In this document: positions 7,511 to 15,866 of the stretch, one piece after another | Layout of the letters: each line of letters opens with the position of its first letter | How positions within the stretch are numbered: the stretch's first letter is position 1 | Source of the DNA: Deltaproteobacteria bacterium | Lineage (GTDB): Bacteria > Desulfobacterota > Desulfobulbia > Desulfobulbales > SURF-16 | Direction: 5' to 3' | DNA length: 64,000 bases | Assembly (NCBI GenBank): GCA_016219175.1 | Contig: JACRCD010000021.1 | Location: 1 to 64,000, forward strand | Notes under the pieces: generated by a model | The model's input: the letters and a program-made list of their open reading frames with translations, nothing else | Databases searched by the model: none | What the model was told of the DNA's origin: nothing | Position numbers and translations under genes: made by a program

Positions 7511-10369
7511 GGCGCCGCCGATCAAGGTGTCGTTGCCAGCGCCACCGAACAGGTAATCATTGCCGGCTTCGCTGATGATCGCATTATCTCCATCATCGCC
7601 ATACAGCGTGTCACTGCCGGTACTGCCGGCGATTAGTCTCCCCCACAAGGGGATTGTCGTCAGCAGTTCCTCCTCTGTAAGTTTGGCGCCGTCGGCAAAG
7701 GAAAAAAGCTCAATGGGGTGCTGATTGGTGGTAAACCAGTCAATAAAGGTGAGAAGGGTGCCATCGCTGTAACGCAAAGTCATATCCGGGCCACATTTAA
7801 ACAGACTCAATGACGAAGGATTGTACCCCATTCCCATAAGCACGGTATCATAGCCGCCAGGGTCGGGCTGTATGATGTCCGCCCCACCGTCAGGGGCGAA
7901 GAAATAGGTGTCGTCCCCCATTCCGCCATCCAGAGTGTCTTCTCCAGCATTGCCCTCGAGCCAATCATTGCCCGCCCCGCCGGCCAGATAATCATCACCC
8001 CCACCGCCGAACAGCGCGTCATGGTCCGCCTCGCCCGAAAGGATGTCGTTGCCAGCCCCGCCGCTAAGCAGGTCACAGCCGGCCCCGCCGCAGAGCATGT
8101 CGTCGCCTGGATTCGAAGCGTCGTGAACCATGTCGAAGTTGTTCAATGTAACCTGGGGGACATATCCTTCCTCGGCAAAGGTCATCTGAAAAGTAATAGA
8201 TGCAATCTTCTCCGCCAATTCAGAGACATAGAACCAGCCTATGTTGTGGGTGCTGTCACCATAGAGCAGATCATTGCCGTCGCCGCCGAAAAGCAGGTCC
8301 GCGCCGTTACCGCCGCTGACGACATCGTTGCCGCTGTCTCCCATCACGGTGTCGTCGCCATCGTAGCCTTCCACGAGATCATCATCCTCGCCGCCGGAAA
8401 CAAAGTCGTCACCGAAATATCCGCCAACGACATCCTTGCCACCCTCGCCCAGCAGGATATCGTCTCCGGCGATTCCTTCCCAAGGGTTCAACAAGGCGTA
8501 ATACTCCGAGTCATCTGTGAGCCATATAACCTCCCCGATAATGTAATCAATGCCGTTGCCGCCAGTGATATAATCGTTGCCAGCCAAACCGCAGAGGTAA
8601 TCGTTCCCCTCGCCGCCGTCGATCCTGAGATTGGGCGGATCGCCGGTCAGGAAGAACTCGCCGTAACCATCCATAAAGTTACAGCCGCCCGGAGGGTTCA
8701 CCGTGCCCCTGAAGCAATAAACTCCCCTGTGGCTACCGGTGCTGGTGCGGAATACGATGCCTTGGGTGTCATCGTCGAAAGCCGTGCCGGCCAGAACCCG
8801 GTCCACTTCCGCCGGATCAAACAGGGTGATACCGAAATCGCCGCTCTCAAAATCCGCGGCGCTGGTCTGGTTGGCGAAGGTGACGCTGTCCGTGCCGTTT
8901 AAGACCAGATGGCCGGGGGAGTTGAAGGTGAGGGTGAAGTTGCTGTCGCTCAGGGAACGGTAGGTGTTGGTTCCTTCCTCCCGCACAAAGCCGCCGGCCA
9001 GGATTTGGCCCTGGTAATAGATAAAATTGCGGCCCGAGTCTACGATGGTGTCGCCGCCTTCGATGACGTAGGTGTCTATCCCGTCGCCCCCGATAAGGGT
9101 GTCGTCACCAGCGCCGCCATTAAGGTAGTCATCTCCGGCGCCGCCTTCCAGTATGTCGACATTTTCATTCCCATAAAGAAAATCCGATCCGCCTTCACCA
9201 AAAAGGTGGTCATTACCGGTGCCGCCCTCAAGCCAATCGGATTCCCCTGATACTGTATCCGTGATACCGTTGCCGCCAAAAAGAATATCGTTACCGGCTC
9301 CACCCTTAATGACGTCGCTGCCGCCTTCCCCTATCAGAATGTCATTCCGGTCGCTGCCGATCAAGCCAGGATTCTTGTAATTCGGATCATATATACCAGT
9401 ATTAGCCACCCGGCCTGGATCAAGATATACATCCGTTGACAGATAGTCAGAAGTACTCAGATTCAGGCCGGGATTGTTTGCATTCAGATCGGCAAGGAGG
9501 GCATTCTTGGCGGGGATGAGGGCTTCAACCAACGTATCGACTGCCGCATCCCCGGGCAGGTTGTATTCGGAATTCGCTAGAGCGATCATATTGCGTTGTC
9601 CACTACTGCCGTCCGGATTCACGCCGTATAGCGCTTCATATTCCAATATTTTAGTGCGATTCAGTTCAAGCATTCTGAATGCACTTTTTGCTTCTTCAAG
9701 CTGTTGGGTAGGAGTCAGTTGCGAAGCATCGCTATACAGACCGAACATTTGGGCTTCGTAATAGCGGCGTTTTGCGATGCCCTCTCGAAGGTTTAGTTCG
9801 CCACCGTTCGAATGATAGCGGATCTCATACCAGGCCTCGGCCCTGTTGCCTTGGACCATCGCGTCACCTAACCCCTTGCCGAGCAGGTCGGGACTGTTCC
9901 ACGCCAGCGATAATAATGTGATCCGTTCGCGTGACGGGGGAATCGTCCCCAGACCGTATTTTGCCGCCCACGCGTCGACAAAACTCTCATAGTCCTGCGC
10001 CAATCCGTCATTCCCATTTGGGCCGTTGAATCCCTCCTTGACTTGATCGACGGAGGTGAACTCGAATGCCTTTCCCAGGATTTTGTAAAGGTCATCTTGA
10101 ATCGCCTCATCAGTATCACCGTTGTGCTGCACCCCCAAATATGAAACAAGGCTATCAATTATCTCATGATCGGTGATCCCCAACGCCGACAGCACATGAC
10201 TACGGACATTGGCATCCGAGAGATTGTAACCAACCCCGATGGTCACATTACCCTTGCCATCGTTGTAAGGCTGCAATTTCTCTACTCCGTTTCGCTCTTC
10301 GATCCGCAGGAGGGTATTGTAGCGGTCCGCCAGATAACTGTTTGTTGTCTCGTTGTACGGGAAACTCAT
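7508..10369 (-). CDS. Lysozyme (GH24-like) - RTX protein, N-terminal part
   Basis: Residues 1-230 resemble phage-type lysozyme (GH24). The motif LLRIEER supplies a Glu (E25) matching T4 lysozyme E11, and YNDGKGNVTIGVGY supplies D37 and T43 matching D20 and T26. Muramidase activity against peptidoglycan is therefore likely. A helical linker follows, then RTX nonapeptide repeats from about residue 330 to the end. There is no signal peptide. The frame stops at one TGA and resumes in the same frame for 1803 more codons; the joined product would be about 2757 residues and carry the C-terminal export signal. The start is certain: the site AAGGAGGAG lies just upstream, and the ATG overlaps the stop of the lysozyme-inhibitor-like gene (ATGA). 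Bases 8618-8970 are shared with the neighbouring lipase gene. Confidence 0.82.
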   Translation of the reverse strand: MSFPYNETTNSYLADRYNTLLRIEERNGVEKLQPYNDGKGNVTIGVGYNLSDANVRSHVLSALGITDHEIIDSLVSYLGVQHNGDTDEAIQDDLYKILGKAFEFTSVDQVKEGFNGPNGNDGLAQDYESFVDAWAAKYGLGTIPPSRERITLLSLAWNSPDLLGKGLGDAMVQGNRAEAWYEIRYHSNGGELNLREGIAKRRYYEAQMFGLYSDASQLTPTQQLEEAKSAFRMLELNRTKILEYEALYGVNPDGSSGQRNMIALANSEYNLPGDAAVDTLVEALIPAKNALLADLNANNPGLNLSTSDYLSTDVYLDPGRVANTGIYDPNYKNPGLIGSDRNDILIGEGGSDVIKGGAGNDILFGGNGITDTVSGESDWLEGGTGNDHLFGEGGSDFLYGNENVDILEGGAGDDYLNGGAGDDTLIGGDGIDTYVIEGGDTIVDSGRNFIYYQGQILAGGFVREEGTNTYRSLSDSNFTLTFNSPGHLVLNGTDSVTFANQTSAADFESGDFGITLFDPAEVDRVLAGTAFDDDTQGIVFRTSTGSHRGVYCFRGTVNPPGGCNFMDGYGEFFLTGDPPNLRIDGGEGNDYLCGLAGNDYITGGNGIDYIIGEVIWLTDDSEYYALLNPWEGIAGDDILLGEGGKDVVGGYFGDDFVSGGEDDDLVEGYDGDDTVMGDSGNDVVSGGNGADLLFGGDGNDLLYGDSTHNIGWFYVSELAEKIASITFQMTFAEEGYVPQVTLNNFDMVHDASNPGDDMLCGGAGCDLLSGGAGNDILSGEADHDALFGGGGDDYLAGGAGNDWLEGNAGEDTLDGGMGDDTYFFAPDGGADIIQPDPGGYDTVLMGMGYNPSSLSLFKCGPDMTLRYSDGTLLTFIDWFTTNQHPIELFSFADGAKLTEEELLTTIPLWGRLIAGSTGSDTLYGDDGDNAIISEAGNDYLFGGAGNDTLIGGA
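8618..8970 (-). repeat. 353-base direct repeat, copy in the lysozyme-RTX gene
   Basis: This matches 11796-12148 without gaps and with only scattered differences. It encodes the module with TYRSLSD, FDPAEVD and TVNPPGGCNFMDGYGEF. Confidence 0.9.
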
Positions 10370-11760
10370 TTGCTCTCCTCCTTATTCGGTTGGTAATCAA
10401 ATCGGCATTTATTATGCTCAGTTAGGTGAACTTCAAGCGAAACAGGGTTGACCCATCGCTCATGACGATTGACATAGAGGGGATAATTATATTGCTCCTC
10501 CCCGCGCATCATCCAATAAGTATAGGTTTTTCCGCCGTACAGAAATGTTTCTTGAACGGTTCCGCTACCAATTGGGGAATAATCTTTAAACAATTGCCGA
10601 ATAACCGCTGGCGCATGTTGGATCTTGATTGGCGCGGATTTTGCCCTCCGCCCCCACTCATCTTTGTTGGCAAGTTGGGGGTTGTCGGCCCTGCAGGTGC
10701 CGTAATCGAGCCGGTAAGCGAGCTGCAATGTGCCCAGGTTGAAAATGTCAAGCCGGGCTTCCGAGAAGGTAAGGCGCTTTGCCGCCAGCGCGGCCTCAAT
10801 CTTCGGACGTTCTGCTTCCCACATCTTTTGCGGCGCTTTTTTGTTGGGAGAATCTTCCCTAGGGGCTTTGATAAACTCCTCGATCAAGACGAGGTTGGCC
10901 TCGGGACCAAGTGGAGTCCATTCGGGAAAGGTTATTAGCTGTTGGAAGCGGGGAGCAACTTGCAGTCCGCACACCATCGGCGGCTGATCACAGAATTGGT
11001 TGAGGTTCTCCTCCATGGCCTGACAGACAGGCTCGATGGTCTGAACATTACCGTCAGCATCCACTTGCGGTTTGTCTTTTGCGTCGGACAGGGGTTTCAG
11101 GACATAGCATTGGTCTGGCCGTTCCCATGTGGCTTTCAGTTCCATCCTTCGTTTCGAGTAGACATCAACAACGCAACCAAGAGCGTTCTCGCATGTGTCG
11201 CGCTTTTGCTGCCACTGACGTTGGGTATCAAGTATTTTCTGCTTGTCTCTGCCGCGCATCAATGCCCATTGCAGTTCCGGGAGCATTTCTCTATCCAGTC
11301 TGGCGAGCCATTCCTGTTCCAAAGGTGAGCCATCCTGTTTGCAGATGATTTTTTTCGCCTTTGAATCGGCCTTAGCGCAATCAATTTTAAATTCCGAGAT
11401 ATCCGCCGGGAAGATTGTCGGGAAGCCGGTTATCACCTGGCTCAGCACGGCAAGACGTTGTCGATAATGGTCATTAATGCAGGAAGAATCATTGCAGAGG
11501 TTGCGCTCTTTCAGCCAAGCCCGCTGTTTCTGTTTGACGAGGGCAGGCTCGCGAGCCTTCTTCAGTGCTTCGGTGTAGGCGGACGCCAACTCTTCGTCCA
11601 GGATTGACGACTCGGGAGTAGCGCAGATCAATTTTTCGACAGGAGTCGTTGCCTTGCTGCAATCAAAGCTCGCCCCTTCCACTCTGCCCCCCAGGCACAA
11701 CGGTAATAAGGCAAGAAACAGCCCTTTTCCAATCTTTGATCGCCCTATCTTATTTCTCAT
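10366..11760 (-). CDS. Secreted protein with two LprI/DUF1311 lysozyme-inhibitor-like domains
   Basis: The start is set at 11760 (MRNKIGRSK): GGAGG sits 8 bases upstream and the ATG overlaps the stop of the lipase gene (ATGA). The 464-residue product has a signal peptide (GLFLALLPLCLGGRVEGA). Two copies of the LprI/DUF1311 pattern follow: FDCSKATTPVEKLICATPE with a partner CNDSSC, then IDCAKADSKAKKIIC with a partner CENALGC. LprI family proteins inhibit lysozyme. The remaining 290 residues are not recognised. The gene directly precedes, and is coupled to, the lysozyme-RTX gene, so a periplasmic self-protection role against that lysozyme is the natural inference. Tandem duplication of the inhibitor domain in one protein is unusual. 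Confidence 0.8.
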   Translation of the reverse strand: MRNKIGRSKIGKGLFLALLPLCLGGRVEGASFDCSKATTPVEKLICATPESSILDEELASAYTEALKKAREPALVKQKQRAWLKERNLCNDSSCINDHYRQRLAVLSQVITGFPTIFPADISEFKIDCAKADSKAKKIICKQDGSPLEQEWLARLDREMLPELQWALMRGRDKQKILDTQRQWQQKRDTCENALGCVVDVYSKRRMELKATWERPDQCYVLKPLSDAKDKPQVDADGNVQTIEPVCQAMEENLNQFCDQPPMVCGLQVAPRFQQLITFPEWTPLGPEANLVLIEEFIKAPREDSPNKKAPQKMWEAERPKIEAALAAKRLTFSEARLDIFNLGTLQLAYRLDYGTCRADNPQLANKDEWGRRAKSAPIKIQHAPAVIRQLFKDYSPIGSGTVQETFLYGGKTYTYWMMRGEEQYNYPLYVNRHERWVNPVSLEVHLTEHNKCRFDYQPNKEESK

Positions 11761-13541
11761 GCGGCAATCCTCCATGTCCAGTTGCCCTCCCCTCCGTCGA
11801 TCCTGAGATTGGGCGGATCGCCGGTCAGGAAGAACTCGCCGTAACCATCCATAAAGTTACAGCCGCCCGGAGGGTTCACCGTGCCCCTGAAGCAATAAAC
11901 TCCCCTGTGGCTACCGGTGCTGGTGCGGAATACAAGGCCTTGAGTGTCATCGTCGAAAGACGTGCCGGTCAGAACCAGGTCCACTTCCGCCGGATCAAAC
12001 AGGGTGATACCGAAATTGCCGCTCTCAAAATCCGCGGCGCTGGTCTGGTTGGCGAAGGTGACGCTGTCCGTGCTGTTCAACACCAGATGGCCGGGGGAAT
12101 TGAAGGTGATGGTGAAGTTGTTGTCGCTCAGGGAACGGTAGGTGTTTGTTTCCCCATCTCGCACAAAACCCCCGTGCAGGATATCCTTGCCGCCGTTGCC
12201 CACCAGCACGTCTCCCTGGCTGCCGCCGATGTGGTGATCCGCGGAGCTGCCGCCCAGCATGAAGGCGCGCTCATCGCCGGCCATGGCGTCCATCCCCTGG
12301 CTACCCGCCTGGATGTGCCAGTCGAGCAGATCGGGCAGCTGCTGCGTCAAGGCGGTTTTTGCGCTGTTATATGCCAGGCTGTCCAGGTAGGAGGTAAACA
12401 TCCTGTCCAGATCGGTGCCGGTAAAACCCTTGACCTCGGCCAGGGTATCCGCCACGCCGGTCCGGCTAAACCGCAGGCCACCGGAGAATTCCTCAAACAG
12501 GGTCGCATCAGAGGCGAGCCGATTATCGTAATAGGCCTGCATGGCAAAGGCCACCAATGCCCTGTTGATCTCACTCTCGTCAAGGCGGCCGCCGCTCTGA
12601 ACGATCAGCTGCAGATCAGCGGTGAAGCGGTCGAGCATGTGGTCACCATCATGCTGGATAAGATGTTCGAGGAAGTTAACGTATTGCGTGTTCTCTTTAT
12701 CTGTAGGGTATGCGAACAACAGCTCGTCAAAAAGCATCTTCACCATATCCGGCAATTGTTCAGTGACCTGGCGGAAATCGTCGTTCATGAGAAAGGCGGT
12801 GAGCAGGGACTGAGAGTGCAGGGAAAATTCGAAAGCCAGGTTGTCCGGTTCGGCGCCGTGAATGATCGGCGTCTGGTGGCCGATTGTCGAAAAAACCTGA
12901 AGCGCAACGGACGAGGAAAGAAACTCTCCTTCCACATAAAACCCGCTGACCTTTTGCTGCCGGGCGGCGAGGCCGGCGTTGCTGAAGGAGAAGAGCGCCG
13001 GCGCCAACACGTCAAGTTGGGCTTGAGTGTAAACAGGCTGTTGATCTGCGTCTTTCAGGCCGAGAAGATAGGCGACAAGCTCGTTACGGATCGACTCCTT
13101 GGCGGATCCGGCGAACGGAGCCTGGTCAAAGGTGACCGCTTTTTCACCAAAGAACACCCCCAGCAGGGCAGACAGCCCTCCGCCCAGAGAGTGGCCGGTG
13201 AAGGTATACGTAATATTCTGGTTCACCTGATTGGCCTTTTTAATCTCAAGGAAATAGGCTGCGGCCTCCTTCAATTGCTGGGAACAGGCAAGGCCGGTGG
13301 TCAAGGTGAAATCAGCAATCCAGTCCGGATCCAACATCTCCGCATTGGTGCCGGCAAAGGAGATGACGATCTCGTTGTTGCGCTGGAAGGAGACTGCTTC
13401 GAAGCCGCTAGGCATGGTTAAGTGGGATAAGGGCACTTCAGTCCAACCGTCTGGAGGAGGGATACGGTTGATCTGATCCCGAGTCGAACGATAGGCCACT
13501 CCCGCTATCAAAGCACAATCAATATCAAATTGCGTGGTCAT
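11757..13541 (-). CDS. Class-3 lipase with truncated RTX tail
   Basis: This is a 594-residue protein without a signal peptide. The alpha/beta-hydrolase core shows FAGTN (oxyanion strand) and the nucleophile elbow GHSLGGG with S118, typical of class-3 lipases/phospholipases. From about residue 430 a few RTX-like motifs appear (GGSQGDVLVGNGGKDILHGG). They are followed by a 118-residue module nearly identical to one in the lysozyme-RTX protein, ending at IDGGEGN. The protein then breaks off as WTWRIAA, encoded by the ribosome-site region of the next gene. The usual RTX array and C-terminal export signal are therefore missing, probably deleted by recombination. GGGAG precedes the ATG. It lies 35 bases after lipoprotein B and overlaps the LprI-like gene by ATGA. 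Export and activity are uncertain because of the truncation. Confidence 0.82.
   Translation of the reverse strand: MTTQFDIDCALIAGVAYRSTRDQINRIPPPDGWTEVPLSHLTMPSGFEAVSFQRNNEIVISFAGTNAEMLDPDWIADFTLTTGLACSQQLKEAAAYFLEIKKANQVNQNITYTFTGHSLGGGLSALLGVFFGEKAVTFDQAPFAGSAKESIRNELVAYLLGLKDADQQPVYTQAQLDVLAPALFSFSNAGLAARQQKVSGFYVEGEFLSSSVALQVFSTIGHQTPIIHGAEPDNLAFEFSLHSQSLLTAFLMNDDFRQVTEQLPDMVKMLFDELLFAYPTDKENTQYVNFLEHLIQHDGDHMLDRFTADLQLIVQSGGRLDESEINRALVAFAMQAYYDNRLASDATLFEEFSGGLRFSRTGVADTLAEVKGFTGTDLDRMFTSYLDSLAYNSAKTALTQQLPDLLDWHIQAGSQGMDAMAGDERAFMLGGSSADHHIGGSQGDVLVGNGGKDILHGGFVRDGETNTYRSLSDNNFTITFNSPGHLVLNSTDSVTFANQTSAADFESGNFGITLFDPAEVDLVLTGTSFDDDTQGLVFRTSTGSHRGVYCFRGTVNPPGGCNFMDGYGEFFLTGDPPNLRIDGGEGNWTWRIAA
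11796..12148 (-). repeat. 353-base direct repeat, copy in the lipase gene
   Basis: This is the partner of 8618-8970 at a constant offset of 3178 bases. It marks the likely recombination source of the lipase tail. Confidence 0.9.
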
Positions 13542-13720
13542 GTGTTTCTCCCTTTCTATGCTTCAGTAAGTTTTGACTATTTTGATGTGTGATCCATCAT
13601 GCGTCGTCCAATAGAATCGCCAGGACTGATCCATGCCCCTTTGTAATAAACCAACTCCTCGCAGTTCACGTTTGGCTGCGTCTTCTTCGGATCAAACGGC
13701 TCCCGGACAAAGACGCGAAG
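13160..13720 (-). repeat. Duplicated cassette segment, downstream copy
   Basis: This covers the lipase 5' part, the 35-base spacer and the lipoprotein 3' end. It is nearly identical to 14640-15190 at an offset of 1471 bases, with a small indel inside the lipase part. Confidence 0.85.
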
Positions 13721-14326
13721 ATGTTGCACGTCCGGGTGTTTCGCTTCAGCATTAATCTTTTTGATCTCCTCGGCTGGTACAGGGCCTGGATATTCACGCA
13801 AACGGTGTTCGAATTTTCTCACCAATCCGCTGATAACAACGTTTGCCTCCTTGAACTCATCAGGAAATTCCTCCTGTGGTATCCGCCGCCAATCCGCTCC
13901 GTCGTACTGGAAAAACACGTATGGCGGATTCGGTCTGCCCCATTTGTTGTACGCGATGCAACCCGCCGTGGTGGTGGCGAGGTAAACCGCATCGCCTTTA
14001 AGGTAGAGGCCCAGGGGCAACAGACTTGCATCATCCATGGTGATGCCATAGGTGCTTTCCCAGGTGATTTTCTGCTTGGTGGTTGGATGGGTAAAAGAGA
14101 TAACGTGCTCCGCCACGGGTGTATCCTGGCCAATCTCGTGGCGGCCGCCGCGGGTTTGCGATCGCTTCACAACAATTTTGCGCCCGTCATCAAGTTGTAT
14201 TTCTTCCTGCCAGCTCCCTCCGAGATGGAAGGGAAAATCCCCTGTCAGAGCACAGCTTGAAAGGGCAACAAGCAATACCGCAACCGCAGCGCTCATCCCT
14301 ATTCGGGATATCTTCCTATATATCAT
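13577..14326 (-). CDS. Lipoprotein B, candidate lipase immunity protein
   Basis: The start is placed at 14326 (MIYRKISRIG) because GGAGGAAAG lies just upstream; an earlier in-frame ATG at 14344 has no such site. A hydrophobic segment ends in the lipobox LSSC (C25). The 249-residue product belongs with lipoprotein A: both share WGRPNPPYVFF in the middle and an almost identical last 45 residues (REPFDPKKTQ, NVNCEELVYYKG, GDSIGRRMMDHTSK), while other stretches differ strongly. I do not recognise the family. Its position directly before a lipase, in two copies of the same cassette, suggests it shields the cell envelope from that lipase. Confidence 0.78.
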   Translation of the reverse strand: MIYRKISRIGMSAAVAVLLVALSSCALTGDFPFHLGGSWQEEIQLDDGRKIVVKRSQTRGGRHEIGQDTPVAEHVISFTHPTTKQKITWESTYGITMDDASLLPLGLYLKGDAVYLATTTAGCIAYNKWGRPNPPYVFFQYDGADWRRIPQEEFPDEFKEANVVISGLVRKFEHRLREYPGPVPAEEIKKINAEAKHPDVQHLRVFVREPFDPKKTQPNVNCEELVYYKGAWISPGDSIGRRMMDHTSK

Positions 14327-14388
14327 GTCACTTTCCTCCAACAAATAACTCTCTCTTGCCTTAACCTAACTTTCAACAGTATCGTATC

Positions 14389-14417
14389 GGAATAACAGTA
14401 GCCGCACCATTTGTCAA
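14389..14417 (-). promoter_or_regulatory. Possible sigma-70 promoter for lipoprotein B and the effector operon
   Basis: TTGACA (14417-14412) is followed after 17 bases by TATTCC (14394-14389), about 63 bases before the start codon. The -10 is weak. A TTGACAAAT stretch also lies upstream of lipoprotein A. Confidence 0.4.
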
Positions 14418-14535
14418 ACAGATCGCGTATTATTCGCAAAAAAAAGAAGCCGCGTGCAACGCTCTGGGAAGGCGACCATCAGCCCAAATAAACAAGGAGA
14501 TTTTTCATTGTTTGCATATCCACATTCTTCCGCTT

Positions 14536-15012
14536 TCATCCCCTGCCACCCATCCCAAAACACAGAAATTGTTTGTTGTAAGCTGGCGAGCAGCACGTCT
14601 CCCTGGCTGCCGCCGATGAGACGATCCGTACCGTTGCCCCCAGCAGGGCAGCCAGCCCTCCGCCCAGAGAGTGGCCGGTGAAGGTGATTTGCGCATTCGA
14701 GTTGGTCTTTTTGATTTCCAGGTAATAGGCCGTTGCTTCCTTTAGCTGCTGGGAGCAGGCAAGGCCGGTGGTCAAGGCACAATCGGCAAGCCAGTCAGGA
14801 TCGAACATCTCCGGATTGGCGCCGGCAAAGGAGATGACGATTTCGTTGTTGCGCTGGAAGGAGACTGCTTCGAAGCCGCTAGGCATGGTTACGTGGGATA
14901 AGGGCACTTCAGTCCAACCGTCTGGAGGAGGGATACGGTAGATCTGATCCCGAGTGGAACGATAGGCCACTCCCGCTATCAAAGCACAATCAATATCAAA
15001 TTGCGTGGTCAT
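14536..15012 (-). pseudogene. Broken lipase paralogue (N-terminal remnant)
   Basis: The first 125 or so residues match the intact lipase at 11757-13541, including GHSLGGG. After ALLGA the frame runs into unrelated residues (TVRIVSSAAARET) and stops at 158. Another frame at the junction reads GNGTDRLIGGSQGDVLLAS, which is the RTX part of the intact protein. So an internal deletion joined the lipase head to the RTX tail out of frame. It keeps the same start and the same spacer to its upstream lipoprotein as the intact copy. A functional enzyme is very unlikely because the rest of the hydrolase fold is gone. Confidence 0.82.
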
Positions 15013-15190
15013 GTGTTTCTCCCTTTCTATGCTTCAGTAAGTTTTGCCTATTTTGATGTGTGATCCATCATGCGCCGTCCAATAGAGTCGCCAGGACTGA
15101 TCCATGACCCTTTGTAATAAACCAACTCCTCGCAGTTCACGTTTGACTGCGTCTTTTTCGGATCAAACGGCTCCCGGACGAAGACGCGGA
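14640..15190 (-). repeat. Duplicated cassette segment, upstream copy
   Basis: This is the partner of 13160-13720 and shows that the lipoprotein-lipase pair was duplicated in tandem. Confidence 0.85.
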
Positions 15191-15773
15191 GGTATGGTTC
15201 CAGACGGCGGTTTTCCTCTTTGACTGTGGATGCGGGCTGAATGCCGGAGCGGTGTGCATGTTCGGGCCGCCCGATAATCACATTCGTCACCGTGAACTCC
15301 TTTGGGAATTCCTCCAGCGGTATTCGTTGCCATGAAGTTCCGTCGTGCTTGAAAAACACATAGGGCGGATTGGGACGTCCCCAGTGGTTGTATGAAATAC
15401 ATCCCGCCGGGTAGGTGGCGATGTAAGGTACGCCATTGAGAAAATCCAGCATGATCAATGTCAGGCTGGTGCCTTCCGGCGGGTTACGTCCATCGTTTTT
15501 CCAAGTCACTTGCTGTTTCGTGCCCGGAATGGTGAATTCCCACTCTTCCTCGCACAAGGCCCGGGAGCGGCTGTCAATGGTCGGATAACCACCATACCTT
15601 TGAGAACGCTTCGCGATCAAGGTCGTGCCGTCATGCAACAGTACCTCCTCCTTCCAGCTGTCGCCCAGTCCTAGCGGATTATCCTTGGCCAAGGTCATGC
15701 AACCTGCAAAAGTGCTGAGCAAAACCGCCAGCACAACACCTGTTACAATTTGTGATATTTTCGGGTATTTCAT
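15048..15773 (-). CDS. Lipoprotein A, paralogue of lipoprotein B
   Basis: The start at 15773 (MKYPKISQIV) follows AGGAGGT by a normal distance; the ATG six bases earlier overlaps the ribosome site. The lipobox is FAGC with C25. The 241-residue protein shares WGRPNPPYVFF and a nearly identical C-terminus with lipoprotein B, but residues 45-90 and 150-190 differ. That pattern fits either gene conversion at the 3' end or diversifying selection on the variable parts. Its lipase partner (14536-15012) is broken, so this may now be an orphan immunity gene that still protects against related lipases from kin. Confidence 0.78.
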   Translation of the reverse strand: MKYPKISQIVTGVVLAVLLSTFAGCMTLAKDNPLGLGDSWKEEVLLHDGTTLIAKRSQRYGGYPTIDSRSRALCEEEWEFTIPGTKQQVTWKNDGRNPPEGTSLTLIMLDFLNGVPYIATYPAGCISYNHWGRPNPPYVFFKHDGTSWQRIPLEEFPKEFTVTNVIIGRPEHAHRSGIQPASTVKEENRRLEPYLRVFVREPFDPKKTQSNVNCEELVYYKGSWISPGDSIGRRMMDHTSK

Positions 15774-15860
15774 GGCCATACCTCCTTGGCGGATTATCGG
15801 TTTTCGTCTTGGCCATCAACCTTGAGCGGTATTGTGTTTGCTGGTGAAATTTGGGCTATT

Positions 15861-15866
15861 TGTCAA
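15861..15866 (-). promoter_or_regulatory. Possible -35 element upstream of lipoprotein A
   Basis: A TTGACAAAT stretch lies about 90 bases before the start, like the one before lipoprotein B. No clear -10 was found at the right spacing. Confidence 0.25.

Noticed and set aside
2096-10369. Nonapeptide-coding repeats as a possible CRISPR or satellite array
   Set aside because: The repeats are imperfect, in frame, and encode GGxGxDxLx calcium-binding motifs.
11649-13421. 590-codon plus-strand open frame opposite the lipase gene
   Set aside because: It mirrors the lipase in the opposite strand, has no ribosome site or recognised domain, and the minus-strand frame has a clear hydrolase core and coupled neighbours.
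14414-14782. 122-codon frame overlapping the broken lipase
   Set aside because: It contains the GGSQGDVLLAS piece of the RTX tail and lacks its own start signal; it is the second half of the frame-shifted remnant.
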